Of a DNA stretch of 64,000 bases, positions 57,718-64,000 are shown piece after piece. Where the stretch lies: positions 62,001 through 126,000 of the forward strand of contig JBMORW010000064.1 in the NCBI GenBank assembly GCA_049322695.1, written 5' to 3'. Below the pieces are notes generated by a model. It made no database searches. It had not been told where the DNA came from and saw only the letters and a list, made by a program, of their open reading frames with translations. The translations under genes were made by a program, and so were the position numbers. This DNA comes from CALGKJ01 sp049322695 (GTDB lineage: Bacteria > Bacillota > Clostridia > Lutisporales > Lutisporaceae). The number at the start of each line of letters is the position of its first letter. Positions within the stretch are counted from its first letter, which is position 1.

Positions 57718-58344
57718 ATGTGTAGTTTTTGGGAAAATGTGTGGGCAGAATCAGAAGCTAAAGATTATAAGAAATATATCAATTTAGGAAGCAACTATAA
57801 ATTTATAGATATTTTTAAAGAGAATAATATATCCCATGTATGTGATGCAGCATGTGGATTTGGAAAGTACAGCGCTATATGTAGCAGCAATAGCTTCAAA
57901 GTAAGTGGTTTTGATATATCAGAAAGATCTGTTGATTTGACAAAAACTATGCTTGAAGACCTTAATCTACAAGTTGGCAGCTATATTGTTTGTAGTATAA
58001 CTGACATTAAATATGAAGATGAATGTTTTGATGGAGTTATTGCACATGCAGTAATTGACCATCTTACATTTCAAGAAGCAAATAATGCGTTAAATGAGCT
58101 TTTCAGAATAACAAAAAAGAATGGACTTATTTACCTATCATTTGATGGGTTTGAAGATGAAGACAAGAGATTTAGATATGAAGTGCTGGAAGATGGAAGT
58201 TTCAAGTACATAGATGAGGCTAGAAGAGGCATGATTTTTAGATATTATACAAATGATGAAATACTTACATTTATTAAGGATAGAAATTTACTATACTTCT
58301 ATGCAAAGCTAAATGGTGAAAGAGAAGTAATTTTGAGAAAATAA
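57718..58344 (+). CDS. Class I SAM-dependent methyltransferase
   Basis: This 208-residue protein has motif I VCDAACGFGKYSAIC near residue 41, SGFDISERSVDLTKTML with the ribose Asp, and IAHAVIDHLTFQEANNAL near residue 107. The acceptor is unknown. It is distinct in sequence from the methyltransferase at 46,192. GGGAGGTG lies 11 bases before ATG 57718, a long spacing. Confidence 0.9.
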   Translation: MCSFWENVWAESEAKDYKKYINLGSNYKFIDIFKENNISHVCDAACGFGKYSAICSSNSFKVSGFDISERSVDLTKTMLEDLNLQVGSYIVCSITDIKYEDECFDGVIAHAVIDHLTFQEANNALNELFRITKKNGLIYLSFDGFEDEDKRFRYEVLEDGSFKYIDEARRGMIFRYYTNDEILTFIKDRNLLYFYAKLNGEREVILRK

Positions 58345-58399
58345 TAGTTTTAAAGCTGCAGCGTCCATGCTGCTCTTGCTCTGTGGGTTGTTAAACTTC

Positions 58400-58480
58400 A
58401 CATTACAATGTATCTGCTTATACAACACAAGGCGCATCCCTATCGCCAACCGAAAAGAGTAGTGAATGCGGACCTTTAAG
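58400..58480 (+). repeat. attC site 25, degenerate
   Basis: R'' reads ACATTAC and R' CTTTAAG; the centre is shortened. H3 at 58,358-58,373 (GCAGC-GTCCAT-GCTGC) is still perfect. Confidence 0.78.
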
Positions 58481-58550
58481 CACAAATTGACAACAAGAGC
58501 AGTCATCCATGATTAAAGCTTAGTATTAAAAATAAATTTGAGGTATAAGT

Positions 58551-59285
58551 ATGATTAATAAGTGCAGTAACATTATAGATTTGACCAGTTTTTTGGACTC
58601 TTCGAATTATATTTCACATTTAAAAGAGAATGAAACTGTTCTGATTAAGATTAATCTCGCAAGACCTCCAGAGCCGGAACATCCGCGTACAGATGCTGAG
58701 ATTCTAAATAATGTAGTAACTTATTTTATAAATAAGGGGTGTGTTTGTGCTGTTGCTGAGTGTGCTGACGGATATTTGGATGATAATCTCAAGAGCATTG
58801 GGTTGGAAAGTCTTACAAAGGACCCGAGGGTTAGAATATTGGATCTGGACAAGGAAGAAGCCGACCGAGTTACTATTAATGGTGAAGAACACTATGTGCC
58901 AAAATGTCTGAAAGAATACAAACTTAGAATTGCTATACCCGCAGCTTCAAAAAGGCCAAATGCAATATTCTCAAACAATGTAAAGCTTTTTGTAGGAGCT
59001 GTACCTAGAAAAATGTACCAAATTGGTGAGACAGTGTGCTGGAGACCGAGAATACACATTGATTTGCACAAATCTGTAGCTAATGTTTACAGAGCAATAA
59101 TGGAGTATGCACCATTTCACTTATTTATCAATGGTGGTAAGGCAATGCAAGAAAACTATGGTGAGTTCGACTTCGACGCAATATTAGTAGGGGACAATGG
59201 ATTGGAACTTGATAAATATATTGCAGATAACATTTTTAAGATAGAAAGACCAGATTACATAAATATATTGAGTGATTTTGTATAA
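58551..59285 (+). CDS. DUF362-like protein
   Basis: This 244-residue protein shows the DUF362 pattern: ETVLIKINLARPPEPEHPRTDAEILNNVV near residue 27, then AVAECADGY, and later KLFVGAVPRKMYQ, corresponding to the K-GxxP region. DUF362 proteins often accompany ferredoxin domains; none is fused here. Function is unknown. GAGGTATAAGT precedes ATG 58551. Confidence 0.8.
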   Translation: MINKCSNIIDLTSFLDSSNYISHLKENETVLIKINLARPPEPEHPRTDAEILNNVVTYFINKGCVCAVAECADGYLDDNLKSIGLESLTKDPRVRILDLDKEEADRVTINGEEHYVPKCLKEYKLRIAIPAASKRPNAIFSNNVKLFVGAVPRKMYQIGETVCWRPRIHIDLHKSVANVYRAIMEYAPFHLFINGGKAMQENYGEFDFDAILVGDNGLELDKYIADNIFKIERPDYINILSDFV

Positions 59286-59311
59286 ACTGACCTTATCAGC
59301 TGCTGGCTGTT

Positions 59312-59406
59312 GCATAACAAAGCATCTGCGCTGATGGCATGATACACATTCTCTTCTCTTACCGAAAGTAAGCAATTATAGGTGCCGTGAATGCGTACCG
59401 TTTACT
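59312..59406 (+). repeat. attC site 26
   Basis: R'' GCATAAC, R' GTTTACT; the AGCATCTGCG and TGAATGCG arms are recognisable but the centre is diverged. It is the last site with both R boxes. Confidence 0.85.
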
Positions 59407-59460
59407 GCATAGTGACCCCGAGTATATCATATGCCATAAGAAAAAAGGAGGAGTAAAAAC

Positions 59461-60222
59461 ATGAATAGTTCGGAAATAATGAAGTTAATTGATGAGGGAG
59501 CTAATTTTTACTGCAGGCAATTAGGTAACGCTTCCCATATGGAGTTTGTTAATAATGGCTGTTATTCCATGATTTATCCTAAAGAGGGGCAGAAGGGAGG
59601 AACATCATTATTTGATGTAACACTCGAGCATTTAAATGATGAAGAAGCTGTTCAAAAAATCAACGAAATTAAAGCTTTAGATGTACATACTTGGTGGGGA
59701 TTATGTCTTTCCGACAGAATTGCTGACCTGGTTTGGGGTAAGGATAGGCCTATCTTGACTCCCGAGCAACATGAGGATGATGAAGAGCTGTATATGGCGA
59801 TATTTCCTGAAGAAAAAACTGTTTATAGTAAAGCCAATGATCAAATATCTGTGAAACAAGTCTTAACTATCGATGAGTTCAGCATTTGGGCAGATATTTG
59901 TAATTCGGTTCTGCATGATGGTTATCCCATTATGCACAGGATAAATCATTTTGATATTTGCAAAAATGGGATCATGCCTTGTTATATTGGATACTATGAG
60001 GGTAAGCCAGCAGCTGTTTCTGCCATTTTAAACAACAATGGTGTTTCATCACTTGAGTTCGTAGCCACACTTGATGGCTTCAGAAAGAAAGGATTAGCAC
60101 GGGCATTATGTCAGACGGCAGTTGAAGAAGCCTTTGCAAAAGGGTCAAAGATTATTACTACAAGGGCATTTGCAGATGCAAAAAATTTGTACAAATCGTT
60201 AGGCTTTAAGATTTATTACTAA
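59461..60222 (+). CDS. GNAT N-acetyltransferase, two-part
   Basis: This 253-residue protein has an N-terminal part of about 130 residues and a C-terminal GNAT domain with LEFVATLDGFRKKGLARALCQTAVEEAF near residue 200 and ADAKNLYKSLGFKIYY at the end. The long N-terminus may be a degenerate second GNAT. The acceptor is unknown. AGGAGG precedes ATG 59461. Confidence 0.9.
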   Translation: MNSSEIMKLIDEGANFYCRQLGNASHMEFVNNGCYSMIYPKEGQKGGTSLFDVTLEHLNDEEAVQKINEIKALDVHTWWGLCLSDRIADLVWGKDRPILTPEQHEDDEELYMAIFPEEKTVYSKANDQISVKQVLTIDEFSIWADICNSVLHDGYPIMHRINHFDICKNGIMPCYIGYYEGKPAAVSAILNNNGVSSLEFVATLDGFRKKGLARALCQTAVEEAFAKGSKIITTRAFADAKNLYKSLGFKIYY

Positions 60223-60295
60223 AGGAATTAAGTAATTAAGGTCAATTCTATATTTTTATATATGCACATAAATGATAAGGACCTAGGGGGCTATA

Positions 60296-60402
60296 TCTGG
60301 AGTGCTGCCGTACTAGCGGTTCCCGATTTGCGGAGTATGGTCCATTACCTGTCAACACTACTACGCCGGCGGGACAAGTACATCTCCTTTACAAACCGAA
60401 CT
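60296..60402 (+). repeat. Decayed attC remnant 27
   Basis: Fragments such as CTACGCCGGCGGGACAAGTA and CATCTCCTTTACAAACCGAA recall the attC left arm and centre, but both R boxes and the right arm are gone. Confidence 0.55.
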
Positions 60403-60473
60403 TTCTTATTAGTATTTAGAAATTATAATATAGCCATTGATTAAAATATAGTGCTTTATAGATAGGAGAAATT

Positions 60474-60863
60474 ATGCATCCACTATTATTCGATATAAGG
60501 AAAAGGATTGGTAGTGTTAATAATATCAATGAATGTAGTGTTATTTTGCTTCACGACTATGGTAAGCGTATTGTAGCTGAACATTCAAAACAAGTAGCAG
60601 CCGAAGCAAAACGACTTGCAATGATTTACGATGAAGATACAGACAAAGCAGAGCTTGCAGGAATATTGCATGATATTAGTGCTGTTATTCCAAATGATAT
60701 CAAAATAGAAATTGCTGAAAATCTTCATTTAGATATATTACCGGAAGAAAGAGAATTTCCACTGATTATTCATCAGAAGCTATCAAAAGAAATATCAAGG
60801 CTGCTATTTGGAGTAAAAGATGAAAGTGTTATAAGTGCTATTTCTTGTCATACAACTAATTAA
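60474..60863 (+). pseudogene. HD-domain hydrolase (YqeK-like), C-terminally truncated
   Basis: The 129-residue frame has AEHSKQVAAEAKRLA, AGILHDISAVIP with the HD pair near residue 62, and ends ISCHTTN, where YqeK-type proteins continue for about 60 residues with a further Asp ligand. The cut-off coincides with a Nudix-like fragment, so it is probably a fusion breakpoint. GATAGGAG precedes ATG 60474. Activity is doubtful. Confidence 0.75.
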
Positions 60864-60996
60864 TTGCAAGGGTGATAGTTTAGCATCAGAAGAGGAATGT
60901 TTTTCTGTTACAGAAGGAATGCATATATACGAGTTTAAATGGATAACAATCAAAGCTGCTAATGAAGAAATATTATATCCAACATTCTTTCGCTAG
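60860..60996 (+). pseudogene. C-terminal Nudix-like fragment
   Basis: In another frame directly after the truncated HD gene the sequence reads SEEECFSVTEGMHIYEFKWI and ends ILYPTFFR, like the end of a Nudix hydrolase. No Nudix box is present. It marks a deletion joining two former genes. Confidence 0.55.
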
Positions 60997-61057
60997 AATT
61001 AAAATATGAAGATATACTGTATAATTATACTATTATGTAATTGGAAAGAGGGTAAAT

Positions 61058-61978
61058 ATGGATGAAGTTATTAGAAATATTTTCAATAAGAATCAAATAG
61101 AGGAGCCTTTTGTCAAATTAACTACCTGTGGTATTGCAAATGAGATATACGCAACACAGAATTTTGTTTTAAGGATTCCTACAGATCATCCAGAAGCAAT
61201 TTCTGATGCTTTTACTGAATCTGTTGCAGCTCCATTGGCTAGGTCAATTGGGATAAAAACTCCAAAATTAATCTGCTTTGATAGTTCCTATACAATTCTA
61301 AACAAGACATATTCTATCTGGGAAAGAGTTCATGGAGTAACTCTTGGTGAGATTGATAACTATCTTAACTATAATAATACATGGAAGGAAATAGGATATG
61401 AACTTGGGAAATTACATGTTAGTATAAAAAAATGTGAAGACCCGAAAGGGTGGCTTGATAATCCTGACAGAGACTACGCTAAAGATATGATAATCGAGGG
61501 TTTACTTAATAATGAAAGCAAATCCTTATATTTATTAGAACTAGTTGAAAACAAATATAAGGATCAGACTTTTACTTATGAAAAATGTTTTGTGCATGGA
61601 GATACAAATGCGTACAATTTCATATGCACAGAAAATGACCGGCTATTATCCATTATTGATTGGGGTGATTCTGGTTGGGCAGATCCGGCAATAGATTTTT
61701 ACATGATTCCAACAGATGCTTTAGATATTGTTTTAGAAGGTTATAATGAAATTGCAAGGAAAAATGTTGGCATTAATTTTATATATCGGATTATTTTAGA
61801 TAAAATATGGATGGGAATTGAAGAAGGGAGAAAAATTGGCGTATTAGAAAAAGAGATAATAGAATTAGAAAGAAAGCTGCTGAAAAGGTTGAAGTTTCAC
61901 GGGCATAATGATGTAATGCTCAATTGCAAAAAAATCGATAGCTCATTGAATGGAATTAAGAATAGAGAAAGACTGTAA
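61058..61978 (+). CDS. APH-family phosphotransferase
   Basis: This 306-residue kinase-like protein has NEIYATQNFVLRIPT near the start, the catalytic loop CFVHGDTNAYNFICT near residue 178 and the metal-binding IIDWGDSGWADPAIDF near residue 198. These are aminoglycoside phosphotransferase (APH) family signatures, but family members also phosphorylate sugars, macrolides, choline and other substrates. It could be a resistance gene; this is not proven. GAGGGTAAAT precedes ATG 61058. Confidence 0.88.
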   Translation: MDEVIRNIFNKNQIEEPFVKLTTCGIANEIYATQNFVLRIPTDHPEAISDAFTESVAAPLARSIGIKTPKLICFDSSYTILNKTYSIWERVHGVTLGEIDNYLNYNNTWKEIGYELGKLHVSIKKCEDPKGWLDNPDRDYAKDMIIEGLLNNESKSLYLLELVENKYKDQTFTYEKCFVHGDTNAYNFICTENDRLLSIIDWGDSGWADPAIDFYMIPTDALDIVLEGYNEIARKNVGINFIYRIILDKIWMGIEEGRKIGVLEKEIIELERKLLKRLKFHGHNDVMLNCKKIDSSLNGIKNRERL

Positions 61979-62118
61979 TAGCCTATAAGTTTGCGGAGAT
62001 CGCCAACGTGTTTTGTTTTATGACATGCGGCGGATTTTTGCAGTATGATTCTGAAGCTGCCCAGCAATGGGAAAATGAGAACTAAATATTATCAATACAA
62101 ATACTGGGAGGATATAAA

Positions 62119-62502
62119 ATGAAACTTGAGATTGGAGCTATTGGCATTTATGTTAAGGATATTGAAAAGATGGTTGAATTTTACCGTGATGCTATGGGCT
62201 GTGATATTGAATGGAATGGGGGTAGCTTTGCAGGAGTACGAATGTCTACAGGAATCTTTTTTAATTTATGCGTAAGAGATTCAACTGATAGATTTTCCTA
62301 TACAGACGGAATAAATGGTACTTTTCAAGTATCCTGTAATGTTGAGAATGCAGACGATGTAGATAGAGATTATGAAAGACTGCTGAAAATTGGGGCTACA
62401 TCGATTTATCCGCCCACAACAGAACCGTATGGAATGAGAGTGAGTTTTGTGGCTGACCCAGAAGGCAATCAGATTGAAATATGTGCAAGTTTGGATGATT
62501 GA
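62119..62502 (+). CDS. VOC/glyoxalase-like protein
   Basis: This 127-residue protein has the VOC pattern IGAIGIYVKDIEKMVEFYRDAMGC, then a second half ending PYGMRVSFVADPEGNQIEIC with the last Glu ligand. The first metal position is Gly/Ile rather than His, so metal binding may be incomplete. Similar proteins bind toxins or act as isomerases and lyases. GGGAGG precedes ATG 62119. Confidence 0.88.
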   Translation: MKLEIGAIGIYVKDIEKMVEFYRDAMGCDIEWNGGSFAGVRMSTGIFFNLCVRDSTDRFSYTDGINGTFQVSCNVENADDVDRDYERLLKIGATSIYPPTTEPYGMRVSFVADPEGNQIEICASLDD

Positions 62503-62681
62503 TATTTTCAAGTATATATATGATTTTATTACTTATACATCATTTTATACTGAAGTGTTTGGCATAAGTAGAGGGATGTTCAATGGACTCCTGTACGCGA
62601 TTATACTGTAATTAAGGTAGGATCTCGCATAGATACATCTAAAATGCTTGAAATTAAGTTTAAATACTAGGAGTGATATTG

Positions 62682-62876
62682 ATGCTTAAAATAATGCCAT
62701 TTTTAACAATGACACTTATTGGAATACTAACTGTTACTTATGCTTTGCTGTTTAAAATTAATGGAATATCAGGATGGTTATTGACTTCAATTGGAGTTAG
62801 CTTAATTCTTTTTGGAACTGTATTTTGCAAAAAAATCAGAGGAACTTTAATAGAACTTCTAAGACAATTACTATAA
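62682..62876 (+). CDS. Small membrane protein
   Basis: This 64-residue protein has two hydrophobic helices (about residues 5-26 and 31-50) and a basic tail (CKKIRGTLIELLRQLL). No family is recognised. ATG 62682 follows AGGAG at 8 bases. Confidence 0.6.
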   Translation: MLKIMPFLTMTLIGILTVTYALLFKINGISGWLLTSIGVSLILFGTVFCKKIRGTLIELLRQLL

Positions 62877-62917
62877 TTATAAACACTATAATAACTGGTA
62901 CTTATGGAGGGATATTT

Positions 62918-63049
62918 ATGGCAATCTATAAGTTTTATCAAATATACATAAGTATCAAAGAGGTTTTAGGTGAAGAGATGGCGACAAAATTGTTTCCTGA
63001 ATATTCAGCTCTTCCGAATAAAATGCCAGCTAATGAGCAGGCATTTTAG
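62918..63049 (+). CDS. Small protein of 43 residues
   Basis: MAIYKFYQIYISIKEVLGEE is followed by a short tail ending PANEQAF. TGGAGG lies 8 bases before ATG 62918 and the next gene begins 11 bp after the stop, so it is probably translated as part of a small operon with the gene at 63,061. Function unknown. Confidence 0.5.
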   Translation: MAIYKFYQIYISIKEVLGEEMATKLFPEYSALPNKMPANEQAF

Positions 63050-63060
63050 GAAAGACAATT

Positions 63061-63462
63061 ATGGATAGATTAGATAAGTCTCTTGATAGAGAGACAATAA
63101 TAAGAGTTAGGCGAAAGCACACCTGTAACCCGACTAAAATACAAATTTCCGCAATAAATGAAGTGAAAGAAAGAACTAGTGATCTTGATGAGTTTTGCAG
63201 AGAATACTCCAGTATAATAGCTCCAGGTTATGTTAAGAAGGAAGCTGATTCTATTACTGTATCCTTTGGGTTGGACAAATGTGTATGCGGTATGTTCAGG
63301 AAGCTGGAAAACTACGAACCTATATCAAAAACATGGTGTGAATGCTGCAATGGACATGTTATGAAAATGTATAGCATAATATGTGATAAGCCTGTTGAAT
63401 CTGAAGTGATTGAAGCCATTGCGTGTGGTGGAAATGATTGTGTTTTCAAAGTAAGGTTATAA
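63061..63462 (+). CDS. Cysteine-containing protein (DUF6144-like)
   Basis: This 133-residue protein has KCVCGMFRKLENYEPISKTW followed by CECCNGHVMKMY and then CGGNDCVFKVRL at the end. The cysteine pattern suggests metal binding. It resembles DUF6144-type proteins, from memory. GGAAAG is a weak ribosome site. Confidence 0.65.
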   Translation: MDRLDKSLDRETIIRVRRKHTCNPTKIQISAINEVKERTSDLDEFCREYSSIIAPGYVKKEADSITVSFGLDKCVCGMFRKLENYEPISKTWCECCNGHVMKMYSIICDKPVESEVIEAIACGGNDCVFKVRL

Positions 63463-63771
63463 GGCAGGGATATAGCAAAGCCATATCCTTTTGAGTGAGT
63501 GAACTGCTAAAAAATACGTTTTTGGAGGACATGCAATTATAATTATTTTAATAGTGAACCAAAGGGGCTGTTTATCATTCGGTTATTGATGCTGTTTCAA
63601 TTCTGTGCAACATGTTTTTCTTGTTCAAGACAGCATGGTTTTAATGATAATGCAAAACTTGTACTAAAAGAACTTGAGCAATATATACAACAGTCAAAGA
63701 ACAGTAGGAATAGCCTGGGACCAAATTACTCGGACTATTGCCTTCCCAGGCCGATCAATGGGAGGTAAAAA
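63463..63771. other. Stretch without a supported gene
   Basis: A 60-codon open frame at 63,586-63,768 has no ribosome site and no recognisable content. I see no other structure here. Confidence 0.4.
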
Positions 63772-64000
63772 ATGATTTATGGAAAAAAGATAGTTATCAG
63801 GCAATTGGAGTTAGGGGATGAAGAGCTTCTTCATAAGTGGTGGAATGATGGACAGATGATGGCTCATGCTAGCTTCCCTTTTGGTACCATGCAGAGCAAA
63901 GAGGCAATCAGGATGAACATTCTGTCTGAAATAGAAAGCTATGATGTTTTCCCGGATAAAAAGAGATTTATGATTTGTAGGAAAGATAATATGCAGCCAA
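63772..64000 (+). CDS. GNAT N-acetyltransferase, N-terminal part (cut by window end)
   Basis: The frame begins MIYGKKIVIRQLELGDEELL and continues HKWWNDGQMMAHASFPFG, the N-terminal region of RimJ/RimL-like GNATs with the WWND motif. GGGAGG precedes ATG 63772. The acetyl-CoA loop lies beyond the window. Confidence 0.8.
   Translation, partial: MIYGKKIVIRQLELGDEELLHKWWNDGQMMAHASFPFGTMQSKEAIRMNILSEIESYDVFPDKKRFMICRKDNMQP

Larger units (their letters stand above)
37895..60402 (+). mobile_element. Integron-like gene-cassette array
   Basis: About 26 attC-type junctions separate mostly single genes in one orientation. Each junction starts with an RYYYAAC-like R'' box followed by AATGCATCTACG, has a central CCCCTTCGCTAACCGAG...AAGCTCAGGGG arm and ends with CGTAGATGCGGACC and a GTTRRRY R' box. 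Junctions 1-14 are largely intact (with point changes in 6, 7, 10, 11 and 12); beyond about 50 kb many are truncated or degenerate. The cassette genes have lower GC than the flanking chromosome. Most lack an evident promoter of their own. Confidence 0.93.

Noticed and set aside
37895..60402. CRISPR array explanation for the repeated blocks
   Set aside because: Repeats are 75-176 bp, internally palindromic and spaced by whole genes, with R''/R' boxes; they are not short direct repeats with uniform spacers, and no cas gene is seen.
60262..60444. 60-codon frame in the decayed attC region
   Set aside because: It overlaps the attC remnant and lacks a ribosome site.
63586..63768. 60-codon open frame
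   Set aside because: No ribosome site, no recognisable domain, and biased Ser/Cys content; not counted as a gene.

Overview
The window looks like the chromosome of a low-GC, strictly anaerobic Clostridia/Tissierellia-type Firmicute. Supporting signs are strong AGGAGG ribosome sites, TTG and GTG starts, AGA/AGG-rich codon use, a T-box leader, an archaeal-type aspartyl-tRNA synthetase, a sodium-pumping decarboxylase and purine-fermentation genes. No rRNA or tRNA gene was seen.

Region 1 (1-6,050): methylmalonyl-CoA mutase (large-subunit tail and separate B12 subunit), MeaB chaperone, methylmalonyl-CoA epimerase and a four-part biotin-dependent Na+-pumping decarboxylase. Together they would turn succinyl-CoA into propionyl-CoA and CO2 while exporting Na+. 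Region 2 (6,100-17,800) is housekeeping: birA, coaX (behind a candidate pseudoknot), dusB, aspS with a T-box, three poorly known genes, greA, lysS and an AraC-type regulator whose receiver has Glu instead of the phospho-acceptor Asp.

Region 3 (17,800-35,800) is a purine-catabolism island built round a bacterial microcompartment: a hydantoinase/dihydropyrimidinase-type hydrolase, an isochorismatase-type hydrolase, UbiX and UbiD, three BMC-H shell proteins, a EutN-type vertex protein, two small unknown proteins, a divergent adenine-deaminase paralogue, a purine permease, a guanine-deaminase-like enzyme, a four-subunit molybdenum hydroxylase and a canonical adenine deaminase. The chemistry matches, step for step, the classical anaerobic route xanthine -> 4-ureido-5-imidazolecarboxylate -> 4-amino-5-imidazolecarboxylate -> 4-aminoimidazole -> imidazolone. 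This assignment is inference.

Region 4 (36,680 to about 62,000) is an integron-like cassette array: a tyrosine recombinase followed by about 26 attC-type junctions separating mostly single-gene promoter-poor cassettes (Nudix, GNAT, P-loop kinases, methyltransferases, toxin-antitoxin, GrpB, DUF3795, TmrB-like, APH-like, MNIO/DUF692 and others). The recombinase lacks the extra domain of true IntI integrases. Cassette ends carry unusually long inverted repeats beyond the 7-bp R boxes, and most are bracketed by two small hairpins with variable stems but a shared GTCCWT-like loop. Junctions are sharp near the integrase and decay with distance. Region 5 (62,000-64,000) holds a glyoxalase-like protein, small unknown proteins and a GNAT gene cut by the window end.
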